Notes: generated by a model not told the origin, from the letters alone. DNA of 64,000 nucleotides from Pseudodesulfovibrio senegalensis (GCF_008830225.1 NZ_WAIE01000001.1:930001-994000); one strand, 5' to 3'; shown: positions 36,488 to 44,888, counted from the stretch's first letter. Program-made: numbers and translations.

Positions 36488-37168
36488 TTACTCCTCGTGG
36501 CCGTCCAGCACGGCCTGTTGCATTTGAATGATGTGTCGGGCCATTGCTTTTTCCGCAGCCTGCCCGTCATGAGCTTCCATGGCCTCAATTATGCTTATGT
36601 GTCCTTGTACGGAATGGTTGGTTCGTACAGGGTCACGCAGATAGCGGGAACGAGTGTCGTCCAGTAGACGAGTGATGGTCTCCATGACTTGAAAAAGAGC
36701 ACTGTTGCCTGTGGAGCGGGCCAGTATGCGGTGAAATTCGCGATCGAATTCGGAATCGTCTTTGTCCCCTGATGCCGCCCTGCTTTGGTCCAGCAGCACG
36801 GCCTTGAGCTCTTGCAACTGCTCCGGGGTGTGGCGTTCGGCGGCCAGCCCCGCTATTTGCGGTTCGATGATGCGTCGAAGTTCGAAGATTTCTTGAATAT
36901 GTTTTTTTTGCTGGCCGATGGCTTTGGCAAATGTCTCGGTCAGCAGGGTGGTGTCGTTGGGGGCCAGATAAGTGCCGTCGCCAAGACGGCTTACGAGAAC
37001 GCCTTTTTCCGCAAGAGCACGGATGGCTTCGCGTACGCTGTTTCGTGAAACCTTGAAAGTCTGGGCAAGTTTGCGTTCCGAGGGAAGTCTGTCACCGGGC
37101 TGCATTTCCCCGGTTTGGATCAGTCCCTGAATCTGGTCGACGATCTGTTGGTAGCGGTGTTTGCTCAT
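36488..37168 (-). CDS. GntR/FadR-family transcriptional regulator
   Basis: This 226-residue protein has an N-terminal winged helix (GDRLPSERKLAQTFKVSRNS, then VREAIRALAEKGV) and a C-terminal FCD ligand-binding domain, placing it in the FadR subgroup with LldR and PdhR. ATG 37168 is chosen because the family start MSKHRYQQIVDQI follows. No Shine-Dalgarno sequence is seen, since the operator abuts the start codon. Two operators upstream imply autorepression of the whole operon. The effector is perhaps the 2-hydroxyacid used by the last gene. Confidence 0.92.
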   Translation of the reverse strand: MSKHRYQQIVDQIQGLIQTGEMQPGDRLPSERKLAQTFKVSRNSVREAIRALAEKGVLVSRLGDGTYLAPNDTTLLTETFAKAIGQQKKHIQEIFELRRIIEPQIAGLAAERHTPEQLQELKAVLLDQSRAASGDKDDSEFDREFHRILARSTGNSALFQVMETITRLLDDTRSRYLRDPVRTNHSVQGHISIIEAMEAHDGQAAEKAMARHIIQMQQAVLDGHEE

Positions 37169-37183
37169 ATTGGTAAGACCAAT
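37169..37183. promoter_or_regulatory. GntR/FadR operator, proximal
   Basis: The perfect palindrome ATTGGT-AAG-ACCAAT matches the TGGT-N3-ACCA pattern of FadR/LldR-type operators. It touches the start codon of the regulator gene. A second copy is centred 30 bases upstream (37199-37213), about three helical turns away. Confidence 0.82.
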
Positions 37184-37198
37184 TTTGTTTATGATTAA

Positions 37199-37213
37199 AT
37201 CGGTCCTACCAAT
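37199..37213. promoter_or_regulatory. GntR/FadR operator, distal, over the promoter
   Basis: ATCGGT-CCT-ACCAAT is the proximal operator with one mismatch. On the minus strand it overlaps a possible -10 (TATTGG, 37209-37214) that lies 17 bases after a -35 TTGCTT (37232-37237). Binding would block polymerase. Confidence 0.72.
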
Positions 37214-37318
37214 ATTCTTGTGTGTAAAAAAAAGCAAGCTGTTTTGGCATCTGTATTGCCCGTCAATATCTTGCGGCGCACATGCTGAGGGTGTATGCTG
37301 AATTAATGGAGAAAAAAT

Positions 37319-37888
37319 ATGCATGAAGTAAGTTTGGGCGGAGCACTCCGTGACTATTTGACCGGCGAGGAACTCGAAAACACCACCTATGAGGAAGTTC
37401 GGCAGGGCTTGGCCAAGATGTTGGTGGAGGAAAAGGGATATCCTCGCGAGCGGATTCGATCAAAGGTCAAGCTGGAGTACTCGATTGACGGCCAGCAATA
37501 TGACCGCGCGCTTGATTTCGTGATTGTGGACGAAGAGGAGCGACCGTTGTTCGTGATTCTATTCTGTTCGGGAAATGTGGGAACCTATGAGCGCGAGACC
37601 GCATGTGCTGCCCGACTTGTGCAGGGCGGACCCGCCCCGCTGGCTTTGGTCACGGATACCATGGAGGCCATTCTCATCAATACTGACGACGGCGGCTGTC
37701 TGCGCCAAGGCATGGAAGCCCTGCCCACATGGCAAGAGCTTCTGGATATGACAAAGGACGCCGAAGTACGACCATTGAGCGAAGAACAACGGGAAAAACA
37801 GACACGCATATTCCACGCCTATAGCGGATTTCTTTTCGGTGCCTGTTGTGAAGGAGCCTGTCCTGTTGCCGGTCCCAAGGATGATTGA
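37319..37888 (+). CDS. HsdR N-terminal-domain protein (nuclease-like fold), function unknown
   Basis: This 189-residue protein resembles the stand-alone HsdR_N type: RQGLAKMLVEEKGYPRERI followed by VKLEYSIDG and LDFVIVDEEERPLFVILF, the beta-strand core of the restriction-endonuclease-like fold. The C-terminus has a Cys cluster (GACCEGACP). There is no helicase, methylase or specificity gene nearby, so this is not a restriction system. GGAG lies seven bases before ATG 37319. Convergent with the ferredoxin gene. Confidence 0.7.
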   Translation: MHEVSLGGALRDYLTGEELENTTYEEVRQGLAKMLVEEKGYPRERIRSKVKLEYSIDGQQYDRALDFVIVDEEERPLFVILFCSGNVGTYERETACAARLVQGGPAPLALVTDTMEAILINTDDGGCLRQGMEALPTWQELLDMTKDAEVRPLSEEQREKQTRIFHAYSGFLFGACCEGACPVAGPKDD

Positions 37889-37899
37889 TCGAAGGTTCA

Positions 37900-38106
37900 T
37901 TACTCCTTGATCAGGATGCACTCCCCAGGGCAGCAGTTCATGGCATCCTGCACCTCTTGTATGGTTGCTTCGGGGCGGATGACTATAGGCCTGTCAGTGG
38001 TCTCATCCCATTCGAAAATATCGGGATTCAAGTCCACACACCCTTGGCACCCATTGCAGTGCACAAGGTCCAGTTCCACATGTTGGGTATTTGTAGCGTT
38101 GCTCAT
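37900..38106 (-). CDS. small single-cluster ferredoxin
   Basis: This 68-residue acidic protein has Cys at CNGCQGC near residue 17 and a fourth in NCCPGECI near residue 58, the pattern of 3Fe-4S/4Fe-4S ferredoxins with one cluster. It is a soluble electron carrier. It is divergent from the substrate-binding protein gene, 44 bases apart, with an imperfect dyad in between. Confidence 0.88.
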   Translation of the reverse strand: MSNATNTQHVELDLVHCNGCQGCVDLNPDIFEWDETTDRPIVIRPEATIQEVQDAMNCCPGECILIKE

Positions 38107-38107
38107 A

Positions 38108-38134
38108 AATCAACAATAATAACTGATATTGATT
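38108..38134. promoter_or_regulatory. imperfect dyad between ferredoxin and SBP genes
   Basis: The short AT-rich spacer of two divergent genes has AATCAA at 38108-38113 and its complement TTGATT at 38129-38134, with partial symmetry between them. It resembles a Fur-like or other operator only loosely. Confidence 0.3.
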
Positions 38135-38150
38135 GAGGCAAGGTACGGTC

Positions 38151-39419
38151 ATGAAGATTTTCCGCACGACTCATGGTGGAGTGTTTGGCGGGAACGGCTG
38201 GATATTTATCAGTCTGACGGCCGTTTTTTTGCTTTTTATCTGTTTGTATGGGTGTTTTGAAGAACGGGACAGTCCGGGGGCGGCACTGTTGTCCACGGGG
38301 TATACCGATATTGCCGAACAGGCAAAGGGAACCATTGTTCATTTTTACATGGATGACAGTGATTCGTTTGCGAATAAGTGGGTAGATACTGTGTTATGTC
38401 CGTTCATGAAACGGCGTTATGATATTTCCGTTGTGCGTGTTCCCGTTGTTTTGGATGCGTTTGCGCGGGAGGTTGTTGCTTCCAGGGATAGGGGCGATTC
38501 GCATGGAAGTGCCGACTTGGTGGGCGTTTACGGCAGAAATTTTCGAAATTTGAAACAGGCTGGGGCTTTGTTCGGGCCGTATGCGGAAAAGCTTCCCAAT
38601 TATCTTTTCTTTGTGAACAAGGATATGGCCGGTATTGATTTCGGCATGCCGGTTGACGGTTATGAAACGCCGTTCGGCATGTCCAGGTTCGTCTTTGAAT
38701 ACGATGCGGACCGAATGAACGAGCCGCCACGAACAATGGAGCAGCTCAGGCAGTGGATCAAGGATAACCCTGGCCGTTTCACGTACTGTGCGCCTCCGAA
38801 TCCGATTGGGGCTGCCTTCATTCGGCAGGTCCTGTTTGCTGTTTCCGGCGGGGCAGATCAATATTATCGTATCTTTGACAGAAAATTGTTGGAGCGCAAC
38901 GTGCCGTTGTTGTGGGACTACCTTGAGGATATTCGACCATTCATGTGGAAGAAGGGAAATGAATATCCGGAAAGCCGGGCCCATATGGATGGCTTGTTTG
39001 CTTCCGGGGAAATCTGGCTGAACATGTCGTATCGGCCATTGCATGCTTCCTCAATGGTTCTGGCTGGCGAATATCCCATGTCGGTTCGCAGCTATGCCAT
39101 GGAGGACGGCGCCCTTTTTCATTTGCACTGTGTGGCCATCCCTTTTGACGCGCCCAACAAGGGTGGGGCAATGGTGCTTGCCAATGTGCTCATGTCCCCT
39201 GAGGTGCAGTATTCCAAGCTCGGTCCCGTGCTCTGGGGAGATCTCCCCGGCATTGACGTCTCTCGCCTGCCAGGCAGTATTTGCGATCGTTTTTCATCGG
39301 TGTATTTGGGACGTGCTGCAGCTTCGCACCATGACTTGGCAGTGGCGGCCATTCCGGAGATCTCGGCGGAATACGAGAATGATCTGGAACAGGGGTGGAA
39401 GTATCATTTTGAACCATAA
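38151..39419 (+). CDS. solitary ABC-type substrate-binding protein
   Basis: This 422-residue extracytoplasmic protein starts with a hydrophobic segment (about 20-37) ending in LYGC, a possible though atypical lipobox with Tyr at -2. The mature part has the two-lobed pattern of ABC substrate-binding proteins, with MEQLRQWIKDNPGRFTYCAP and LMSPEVQYSKLGPVLWGD reminiscent of the YnjB/iron-binding group. No permease or ATPase gene lies nearby. ATG 38151 is chosen for the direct signal sequence. The ligand is unknown. Confidence 0.75.
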   Translation: MKIFRTTHGGVFGGNGWIFISLTAVFLLFICLYGCFEERDSPGAALLSTGYTDIAEQAKGTIVHFYMDDSDSFANKWVDTVLCPFMKRRYDISVVRVPVVLDAFAREVVASRDRGDSHGSADLVGVYGRNFRNLKQAGALFGPYAEKLPNYLFFVNKDMAGIDFGMPVDGYETPFGMSRFVFEYDADRMNEPPRTMEQLRQWIKDNPGRFTYCAPPNPIGAAFIRQVLFAVSGGADQYYRIFDRKLLERNVPLLWDYLEDIRPFMWKKGNEYPESRAHMDGLFASGEIWLNMSYRPLHASSMVLAGEYPMSVRSYAMEDGALFHLHCVAIPFDAPNKGGAMVLANVLMSPEVQYSKLGPVLWGDLPGIDVSRLPGSICDRFSSVYLGRAAASHHDLAVAAIPEISAEYENDLEQGWKYHFEP

Positions 39420-39588
39420 TTGTAGCGGACTTTGTCTGAATGCCTTTAATTCTTGAGGGTTGTGATTTGTGCGCGGTCCAGGTGAATGCTTTTGCACTTG
39501 CCTTTTGAGCGGCTTGGTTGTAGCTCACAGACTTCACATCGGCTCGCGGAGCCTTCCGGAAAATCACATCACAAAGACGAATCGGATT

Positions 39589-40110
39589 ATGAAAAACATA
39601 TACCTCACAGGGCCGCGCGCTTGCGGCAAGACCACGGTTGGGAAAATGCTGGCCGAATACCTGAAACGGCCTTTTGTGGACACGGATCAGGTGTTTGTGG
39701 AAAAGCACGGGCAATCCATTGCCGAGTGTGTGGACGCCGAAGGTTGGGATGTGTTTCGCAATCGCGAGGCCGCCGTTCTTCGGGAGCTTGCGGGCAGACA
39801 AGGCCTTGTGGTTGCCTGTGGCGGGGGCATTGTGCTGCGCGAGGAGAACAGAAAGATTTTGGCGCGGGGCATGACGGTATATTTTGATATCGATGCGGAC
39901 GAGTTGGCGCAGCGCCTTGAGAATGACCCGCTTGAGGCCCAGCGTCCGAGCCTGACCGGCAAGTCTCTTGCTGAAGAAGTTCGGGATGTACTCAAGCGCC
40001 GTGATCCCATGTATCGGGAAAGCGCCCATGTGGTTATTACCAAGGATTTGCCGGAGTTCATGGTTCGCACCATTGCGCGGTCTGCAGAGCGGTTGACGGA
40101 AAAAACTTGA
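39589..40110 (+). CDS. aroL: shikimate kinase
   Basis: This 173-residue kinase phosphorylates shikimate in chorismate synthesis. Walker A reads GPRACGKTT near residue 8, and the shikimate-binding residues are seen in DTDQVFVE, RNREAAVLREL and CGGGIVLRE. ATG 39589 is chosen because the family start MKNIYLTG follows. aroC lies 3.4 kb downstream on the same strand, with three unrelated genes between. aroK would be an equally valid symbol. Confidence 0.93.
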   Translation: MKNIYLTGPRACGKTTVGKMLAEYLKRPFVDTDQVFVEKHGQSIAECVDAEGWDVFRNREAAVLRELAGRQGLVVACGGGIVLREENRKILARGMTVYFDIDADELAQRLENDPLEAQRPSLTGKSLAEEVRDVLKRRDPMYRESAHVVITKDLPEFMVRTIARSAERLTEKT

Positions 40111-40137
40111 CTTTTTCGTTATATCCGATGCTATTGT
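40107..40137 (+). promoter_or_regulatory. possible sigma-70 promoter for the CofD-like gene
   Basis: TTGACT at 40107-40112 and TATTGT at 40132-40137 are 19 bases apart, slightly long. They overlap the aroL stop and lie 66 bases before the next start. Confidence 0.35.
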
Positions 40138-40202
40138 ATTCATTGGAATGAAGTTCTTTTATTGTGTTGGAAGTTCATTTTGACAGCATCGGGAGGTCGT
40201 GA

Positions 40203-41384
40203 TTGGACAGGTTGCGTGAACGTCTGAAGACGATGGAGCACAGGCTGGAACGGCTGCAGGCCGATCCGCAGAACGGTCCGCGTATACTGTTTTTCAGTGG
40301 GGGCACAGCCCTGCGGCGGGCAAGTTCTGAGTTGGTTCGCCATACATGGAATTCCGTCCATATTGTCACCCCGTTTGATTCCGGGGGAAGTTCCGCTGTT
40401 TTGCGACGGGAGTTTTCCATGCCTGCGGTGGGCGATGCCAGAAATCGCCTGCTAGCCCTTGCCGATACCGACGATCCTGCCATTGCTCCTGTTGCTGATT
40501 TTCTGGGGTATCGTTTGCCAAAAGAGGAAGAAGCGTCTGCATTGCGTCGTGAGATCGATGCGATGGTTCGCGGTAAGCACTCGGCAATGACGGAGTTGCC
40601 CAAGACTGCCGCAACGGCCATTCGTTCCTGTTTGTCGGATTTTCTTGATGCCTGTTCCCCGTCTTTTGATTTTCGCAATGCCAGCGTCGGCAACCTTGTG
40701 CTGACTGCTTTGTTCTTGCGCAATGAGCGCCGCAGTGCTCCTGCCATTGACGAGTTTGCAACGCTGGTTCGTGCCCGCGGCACGGTGCGGCTTGTATTGG
40801 ATGAGCCTCTTGATCTCATGGCCGAGTACGCGGACGGAAAAACCGTGGTCGGTCAGCATCGCATTACTGGCAAGGAAGTCGAACCGGTCAAGTCGCGTGT
40901 GGAACGAATCCGTTTTGTGCGCGGTACGCAAAATGTGCCCCGAAGCGAGGTCCGTATTGATGAACAGATCAGGAGGTTGATTTCCGATGCCGATCTGATC
41001 TGTTATCCGGTGGGCAGTTTTTATACCAGTATTGTGGCCAACCTGCTTCCGGCGGGTGTTGCAGATGCCGTGGCCGCAAACGGTTGCCCCAAGGTTTTTG
41101 TTCCCAATTTGGGGCTCGATCCGGAACTGTTCAATACGAGTCTGTCCGATCAGGTCTCGGCCATAATAGGCTTTTTGCGTCGCGGGGCCATCGTCAAGGC
41201 TGGCGGGTCTTACCTGGATGCCGTGCTTATTGATTCCGGTGACGCCCATTACCCGGGCGATGTGGATGAGGTTTTTTTCGAAAAGCTGGGGTTGGAGATA
41301 CTCAGGACGCCTTTGCTTGACGGAAAACGTGGTCTTGCGGACCCGGCTGGTCTGGTGCGCGCCTTGTTGGCACTTTCGTGCTAG
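40203..41384 (+). CDS. CofD-like protein (GAK-system type)
   Basis: This 393-residue protein has the CofD/YvcK fold: RILFFSGGTALRRAS near residue 28, VTPFDSGGSSAVLRR near residue 58 and CYPVGSFYTSIVANLL near residue 267. CofD is 2-phospho-L-lactate transferase of F420 synthesis. From memory this long form is the CofD-like member of the 'GAK system', seen in Desulfovibrio with an ATP-grasp and an HprK-like protein. None of those partners is here. TTG 40203 follows GGGAGG at the right distance. Confidence 0.75.
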   Translation: MDRLRERLKTMEHRLERLQADPQNGPRILFFSGGTALRRASSELVRHTWNSVHIVTPFDSGGSSAVLRREFSMPAVGDARNRLLALADTDDPAIAPVADFLGYRLPKEEEASALRREIDAMVRGKHSAMTELPKTAATAIRSCLSDFLDACSPSFDFRNASVGNLVLTALFLRNERRSAPAIDEFATLVRARGTVRLVLDEPLDLMAEYADGKTVVGQHRITGKEVEPVKSRVERIRFVRGTQNVPRSEVRIDEQIRRLISDADLICYPVGSFYTSIVANLLPAGVADAVAANGCPKVFVPNLGLDPELFNTSLSDQVSAIIGFLRRGAIVKAGGSYLDAVLIDSGDAHYPGDVDEVFFEKLGLEILRTPLLDGKRGLADPAGLVRALLALSC

Positions 41385-41427
41385 TCCGTGCTTGCCCTTG
41401 GCCGTTGCTGGGAGTAACACGTTTTTC

Positions 41428-42795
41428 ATGCGTTCCAAGCTATTAACTCCATTTTGGCTGCCCGTATGGTTTTTTGCGGCCGCAATCGTGCTGGGTGCGG
41501 TGCTGTTGCGTCTTGATTGGTGCGATGGGACCCAGAGCCTTTCGTTTATTGACGCCTTGTTCACATCAACCTCGGCCATTTGCGTTACCGGTCTGGTCGT
41601 TGTTGACACCGGCTCCTATTTTACCCGGGCGGGACAAGGGGTCATTCTTCTGCTCATCCAGTTGGGTGGGCTGGGTATCATGACCTATACGAGTCTTATG
41701 CTGTATCTGCTCGGACGTCGGGTTTCGCTTGGCGACCGGATGGCTGTGGGGCTCAGCCTGTTGCATGATCCCCGGTTCAGCCTGCGTGGATTTCTTTTTC
41801 GTGTACTGCTCATGACCATGCTGATCGAAGGGGTAGGGGCGATCGCCCTGTGGTTTTTGGACCCTGTTGGTTTTTCTTTTTTTTCTGCAATATTTCATTC
41901 GATTTCGGCATTTTGTAACGCCGGATTTTCATTGTTCCCGAACAGCTTGGTCCGCTGGCAGGGTGATTGGGCTGTCAATGCGGTATTCATGATTTTGATC
42001 ACCGCAGGTGGGCTCGGCTTTTATGTGTTGAACGAATGTTCCGGAATTGTCGGCCGACGAATCAAGACGTTGACGCATTCGGCACCGAGCAAGCCGCATC
42101 GCATGAGTTGGCACACACGGGTTGTGCTCAATACTTCTTTGTTTCTCGTCGTGGCCGGAGCGTTGGCTATTTTTGGCGCGGAATTGGCCGGAGGCGAGTC
42201 GTTTGGTGATTGGGATGACGAGTTGCTCATGGCGCTTTTCCAATCAGTGTCCTGTCGTACGGCCGGATTCAATACTGTGGAAATTGCCCACATGACAAAT
42301 GTGTCCCTGGTTTTCATGTTGTTTCTCATGTTTGTGGGAGGATCACCGGGATCGTGTGCCGGTGGCATCAAGACAACTACCATACGAGCCTTGTGGGCGT
42401 TTATCGTGGCTCAGTTCCGCGGCAGTGAACAAACGCGGATCGGTCGTTTTTCCCTGTCTTCGCAATCCATGAACAAGGCTTTCACGTTGGTGGTTTTCGC
42501 CGGGTTCATCGTGGCCGGGACCACTATCGTGCTCAATATCAGCGAGGGCGGCGACATTCCGCATATTCAGGCCCGCGGGCATTTTCTGGAAACGCTTTTC
42601 GAAGTGTTTTCGGCCTATGGGACCGTGGGGCTCTCCACCGGATTGACCGGATCGTTGACTTCCGTGGGCAAAGTTGTCGTTATCATGCTCATGTTTGTGG
42701 GCAGGCTCGGTCCCATGTGGCTGTTGTCCGCATTGCAGAGCTGGCAGGCCGAGGAACGGTATCGGGTTGCGGAGCAGGATTTGCCGCTGGGCTAG
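41428..42795 (+). CDS. TrkH/KtrB-family potassium transporter
   Basis: This 455-residue membrane protein has four M1-P-M2 repeats whose selectivity filters are visible: AICVTGL, CNAGF, CRTAGF and GTVGLSTG. The length and filters fit KtrB-type potassium (often Na-coupled) uptake. ATG 41428 is the start of the hydrophobic protein; the longer frame from 41218 lies in the CofD-like gene. The gating partner follows by 19 bases. Confidence 0.9.
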   Translation: MRSKLLTPFWLPVWFFAAAIVLGAVLLRLDWCDGTQSLSFIDALFTSTSAICVTGLVVVDTGSYFTRAGQGVILLLIQLGGLGIMTYTSLMLYLLGRRVSLGDRMAVGLSLLHDPRFSLRGFLFRVLLMTMLIEGVGAIALWFLDPVGFSFFSAIFHSISAFCNAGFSLFPNSLVRWQGDWAVNAVFMILITAGGLGFYVLNECSGIVGRRIKTLTHSAPSKPHRMSWHTRVVLNTSLFLVVAGALAIFGAELAGGESFGDWDDELLMALFQSVSCRTAGFNTVEIAHMTNVSLVFMLFLMFVGGSPGSCAGGIKTTTIRALWAFIVAQFRGSEQTRIGRFSLSSQSMNKAFTLVVFAGFIVAGTTIVLNISEGGDIPHIQARGHFLETLFEVFSAYGTVGLSTGLTGSLTSVGKVVVIMLMFVGRLGPMWLLSALQSWQAEERYRVAEQDLPLG

Positions 42796-42814
42796 TTTTT
42801 CAGGAGAAATCGTC

Positions 42815-43474
42815 ATGGCAAACAAGATTGAAGTCGGCGTTGTGGGTCTGGGTAAGTTTGGTCAGGCTTTCGCACGGGCCTTTCAGGAAAAGGGACATAC
42901 CGTTGTCGGGGTCGATCGTTCGGAAAGCAACGTTCGTCGCGTGCAGAGTTATTTGTATCAGACTTTTCAGGCGGACGGCACGGACAAGGGGGCCCTGGAA
43001 CAGGTTGGTTTCAAGGAGCTCGATCAGGTGGTGGTTTCCACGGGCAAGTCCATGGAAGCCAGCATTCTCGTGGTGCTCAATCTCCAGGAGTTGGGCGTAA
43101 AGAAAATCTGGGTCAAGGCCGTGAGCGAAGAGCATGAAAAAGTGCTCAAGCGTCTTGGTGTACATTTTGTGGTTTTCCCTGAACGGTTTGTTGCCCAGCA
43201 AATAGCCCATCGCATGGCTGTGCCCGGTCTTCTGGATTATCTGGGCCTTGGTGAAGACGTGGTTGTGCGCGAGGTCGAAGTTGATCAATGGCAGGGCAAA
43301 AGCTTGCGCCAACTGGACCTTACCAATCGTTTCAACGTGCAGGTGGTGGCTTTCAGGGCCAAGGAGCAGGAAGGCCTTTCCTTTGTGCCTCGTGCGGATG
43401 TCGTGTTGACCCGCGGTGATACTCTTGTCATCCTCGGAAAAGGTGATGACGTACTTGAACTTGCAGATAGCTAG
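42815..43474 (+). CDS. TrkA/KtrA-family potassium uptake regulator
   Basis: This 219-residue cytoplasmic protein has an RCK_N domain with the Rossmann loop VGVVGLGKFGQAF and an acidic end of strand 2 (VVGVDRS), followed by an RCK_C domain from about residue 135. It forms the gating ring of the adjacent KtrB-like channel. RCK_C domains of KtrA bind c-di-AMP in Gram-positive bacteria, and this genome has cdaA, so c-di-AMP control is plausible. CAGGAG lies upstream of ATG 42815. Confidence 0.9.
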   Translation: MANKIEVGVVGLGKFGQAFARAFQEKGHTVVGVDRSESNVRRVQSYLYQTFQADGTDKGALEQVGFKELDQVVVSTGKSMEASILVVLNLQELGVKKIWVKAVSEEHEKVLKRLGVHFVVFPERFVAQQIAHRMAVPGLLDYLGLGEDVVVREVEVDQWQGKSLRQLDLTNRFNVQVVAFRAKEQEGLSFVPRADVVLTRGDTLVILGKGDDVLELADS

Positions 43475-43483
43475 GGGATAATG

Positions 43484-44545
43484 ATGAGCGGCAACTCTTT
43501 CGGAACCATATTCCGGTTGACTACCTTTGGTGAATCCCATGGGCCCGGCCTTGGCGGTGTTGTGGACGGTTGTCCCGCCGGCGTTCCCATGAGCGAAGAG
43601 ATTATTCAGCAGGAATTGGACAGGCGCAGGCCCGGAAGTGGCAAAGCTTCCACGGCGCGCAAGGAGTCCGACAGAGTACGGCTGCTCTCCGGGGTTTTTG
43701 ACGGCATGACCACGGGAACGTCTATTGGCTTTTACGTGGAAAATGAGGATCAGCGTTCCCGCGATTATTCCACTCTCAAGGATATTTTTCGGCCCGGACA
43801 TGCGGATTTTTCCTTTCATGCCAAGTTCGGGCGCCGGGATTACCGCGGTGGCGGCAGGTCGTCCGGCCGCGAAACCCTGTCCCGCGTGGCGGGCGGGGCC
43901 ATTGCGCAGGAGCTGTTGCGCCAGCAGGGCATAGCTCTTTATGCCAGCACTGTGGAATTGGGCGGAATTTCCGTCGCGACCATGAATTATGAAGATGCAG
44001 CCCAGACGCCGTATTTCAGTGCGGACCGGGATGTGGTTGCTGCATGGGATGAGCGAATCGATGCGGTCAAAGCCGATGGAGATACGTTGGGCGGCGTTGT
44101 GGAGGTCCGTGCCGTAGGCGTTCCTCCGGGGCTTGGCGAACCTGTTTTTGACAAGCTGGATGCCCGGCTTGCCTATGCCCTGATGGGCGTGGGCGCGGTC
44201 AAGGCCGTGGAGATCGGGTCCGGTTGCGTTGCGGCTCGCAGTACCGGCTCTGCCAACAACGACTACATGACGCTTGACGGTTTTACGTCAAACAATGCCG
44301 GGGGCAGTCTTGGCGGTATTTCCAGCGGGCAGGATGTCGTTGCCAGAGCATACATCAAGCCGATCCCGTCCATTGCCCGCGAGCAGAAGTGCATGCATCG
44401 AAACGGAGAAACCGTGTGTGTGCGCGTGGGCGGACGACATGATATTTCGGCCATTCCACGGATCAATCCGGTGCTCAAGGCCATGATGGCCCTGACATTG
44501 GCTGACCTGTTGCTGGTGGATCGTCGTTTGGGCGAACGCCTATAA
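43484..44545 (+). CDS. aroC: chorismate synthase
   Basis: This 353-residue enzyme converts EPSP to chorismate using reduced FMN. Signatures are present: TTFGESHGPGLGGVVDGCPAG (read in parts, N-terminus), RPGHADFSFHAKFG and RDYRGGGRSSGRET. ATG 43484 is chosen over 43481 because AGGGGA then sits five bases upstream; the difference is one residue. An ISL3 remnant follows. Confidence 0.97.
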   Translation: MSGNSFGTIFRLTTFGESHGPGLGGVVDGCPAGVPMSEEIIQQELDRRRPGSGKASTARKESDRVRLLSGVFDGMTTGTSIGFYVENEDQRSRDYSTLKDIFRPGHADFSFHAKFGRRDYRGGGRSSGRETLSRVAGGAIAQELLRQQGIALYASTVELGGISVATMNYEDAAQTPYFSADRDVVAAWDERIDAVKADGDTLGGVVEVRAVGVPPGLGEPVFDKLDARLAYALMGVGAVKAVEIGSGCVAARSTGSANNDYMTLDGFTSNNAGGSLGGISSGQDVVARAYIKPIPSIAREQKCMHRNGETVCVRVGGRHDISAIPRINPVLKAMMALTLADLLLVDRRLGERL

Positions 44546-44668
44546 AGCGTTTATCCGGCTAAACCGTACTATTCACAAAATGAAAGGACATGGCGTTCCA
44601 ACCGTTGGAAGCATCACCAATTGGTCGTGCGTGTGCCGCAAATGATTTCCACCCCCTATTAAGGGGAA

Positions 44669-44833
44669 GCGTCTTGCCGCGCACGCTTCGGTATTCTCGC
44701 CTCGTTTGAACATCCCATTGTATCTGGTCTGATCGAAGGGGCGAACAACAAGATAAAGACATGGAAGCGGCAGGTGTGAATTATGTTTTTCAAACTCGGA
44801 ATCATGGGAATTCACGAAGCGAAGTATGCTTGA
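44669..44833 (+). pseudogene. ISL3-family transposase, decayed 3' remnant
   Basis: One frame encodes ARFGILASFEHPIVSGLIEG, then ANNKIKTWKRQ, a stop codon at 44777-44779, and, still in the same frame, FFKLGIMGIHEAKYA. This is the conserved C-terminus of ISL3 transposases (TGPLEG-NNKIK-KRQ-YGF...FFKL-I-HE-KYA). About four residues are missing around the stop, consistent with a 12-base deletion. No upstream part of the transposase is recognisable. Confidence 0.75.
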
Positions 44834-44852
44834 TCCGGATGAGCCGTATAAA

Positions 44853-44888
44853 CGAAAAAGGGGAACCAGCCATCAGGTGTTCCCCTTG
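44853..44888 (-). terminator. terminator of the ybjQ-like gene
   Basis: The stem AAGGGGAAC pairs with GTTCCCCTT around a loop of about a dozen bases. On the minus strand it is followed by five T. It lies directly after the stop of the minus-strand gene ending at 44892. Confidence 0.82.

Noticed and set aside
37319-37888. Possible restriction-modification or defence island around the HsdR_N protein
   Set aside because: No methylase, specificity or helicase gene in the neighbourhood; stand-alone HsdR_N proteins are common in ordinary genomes.
39545-39560. GGCTC-GCG-GAGCC hairpin before aroL as terminator
   Set aside because: Short stem and no T run; not enough to call.
44546-44668. Possible terminal repeats of an IS near GATTTCCACCCCC
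   Set aside because: No matching inverted copy or target duplication found on the other side.
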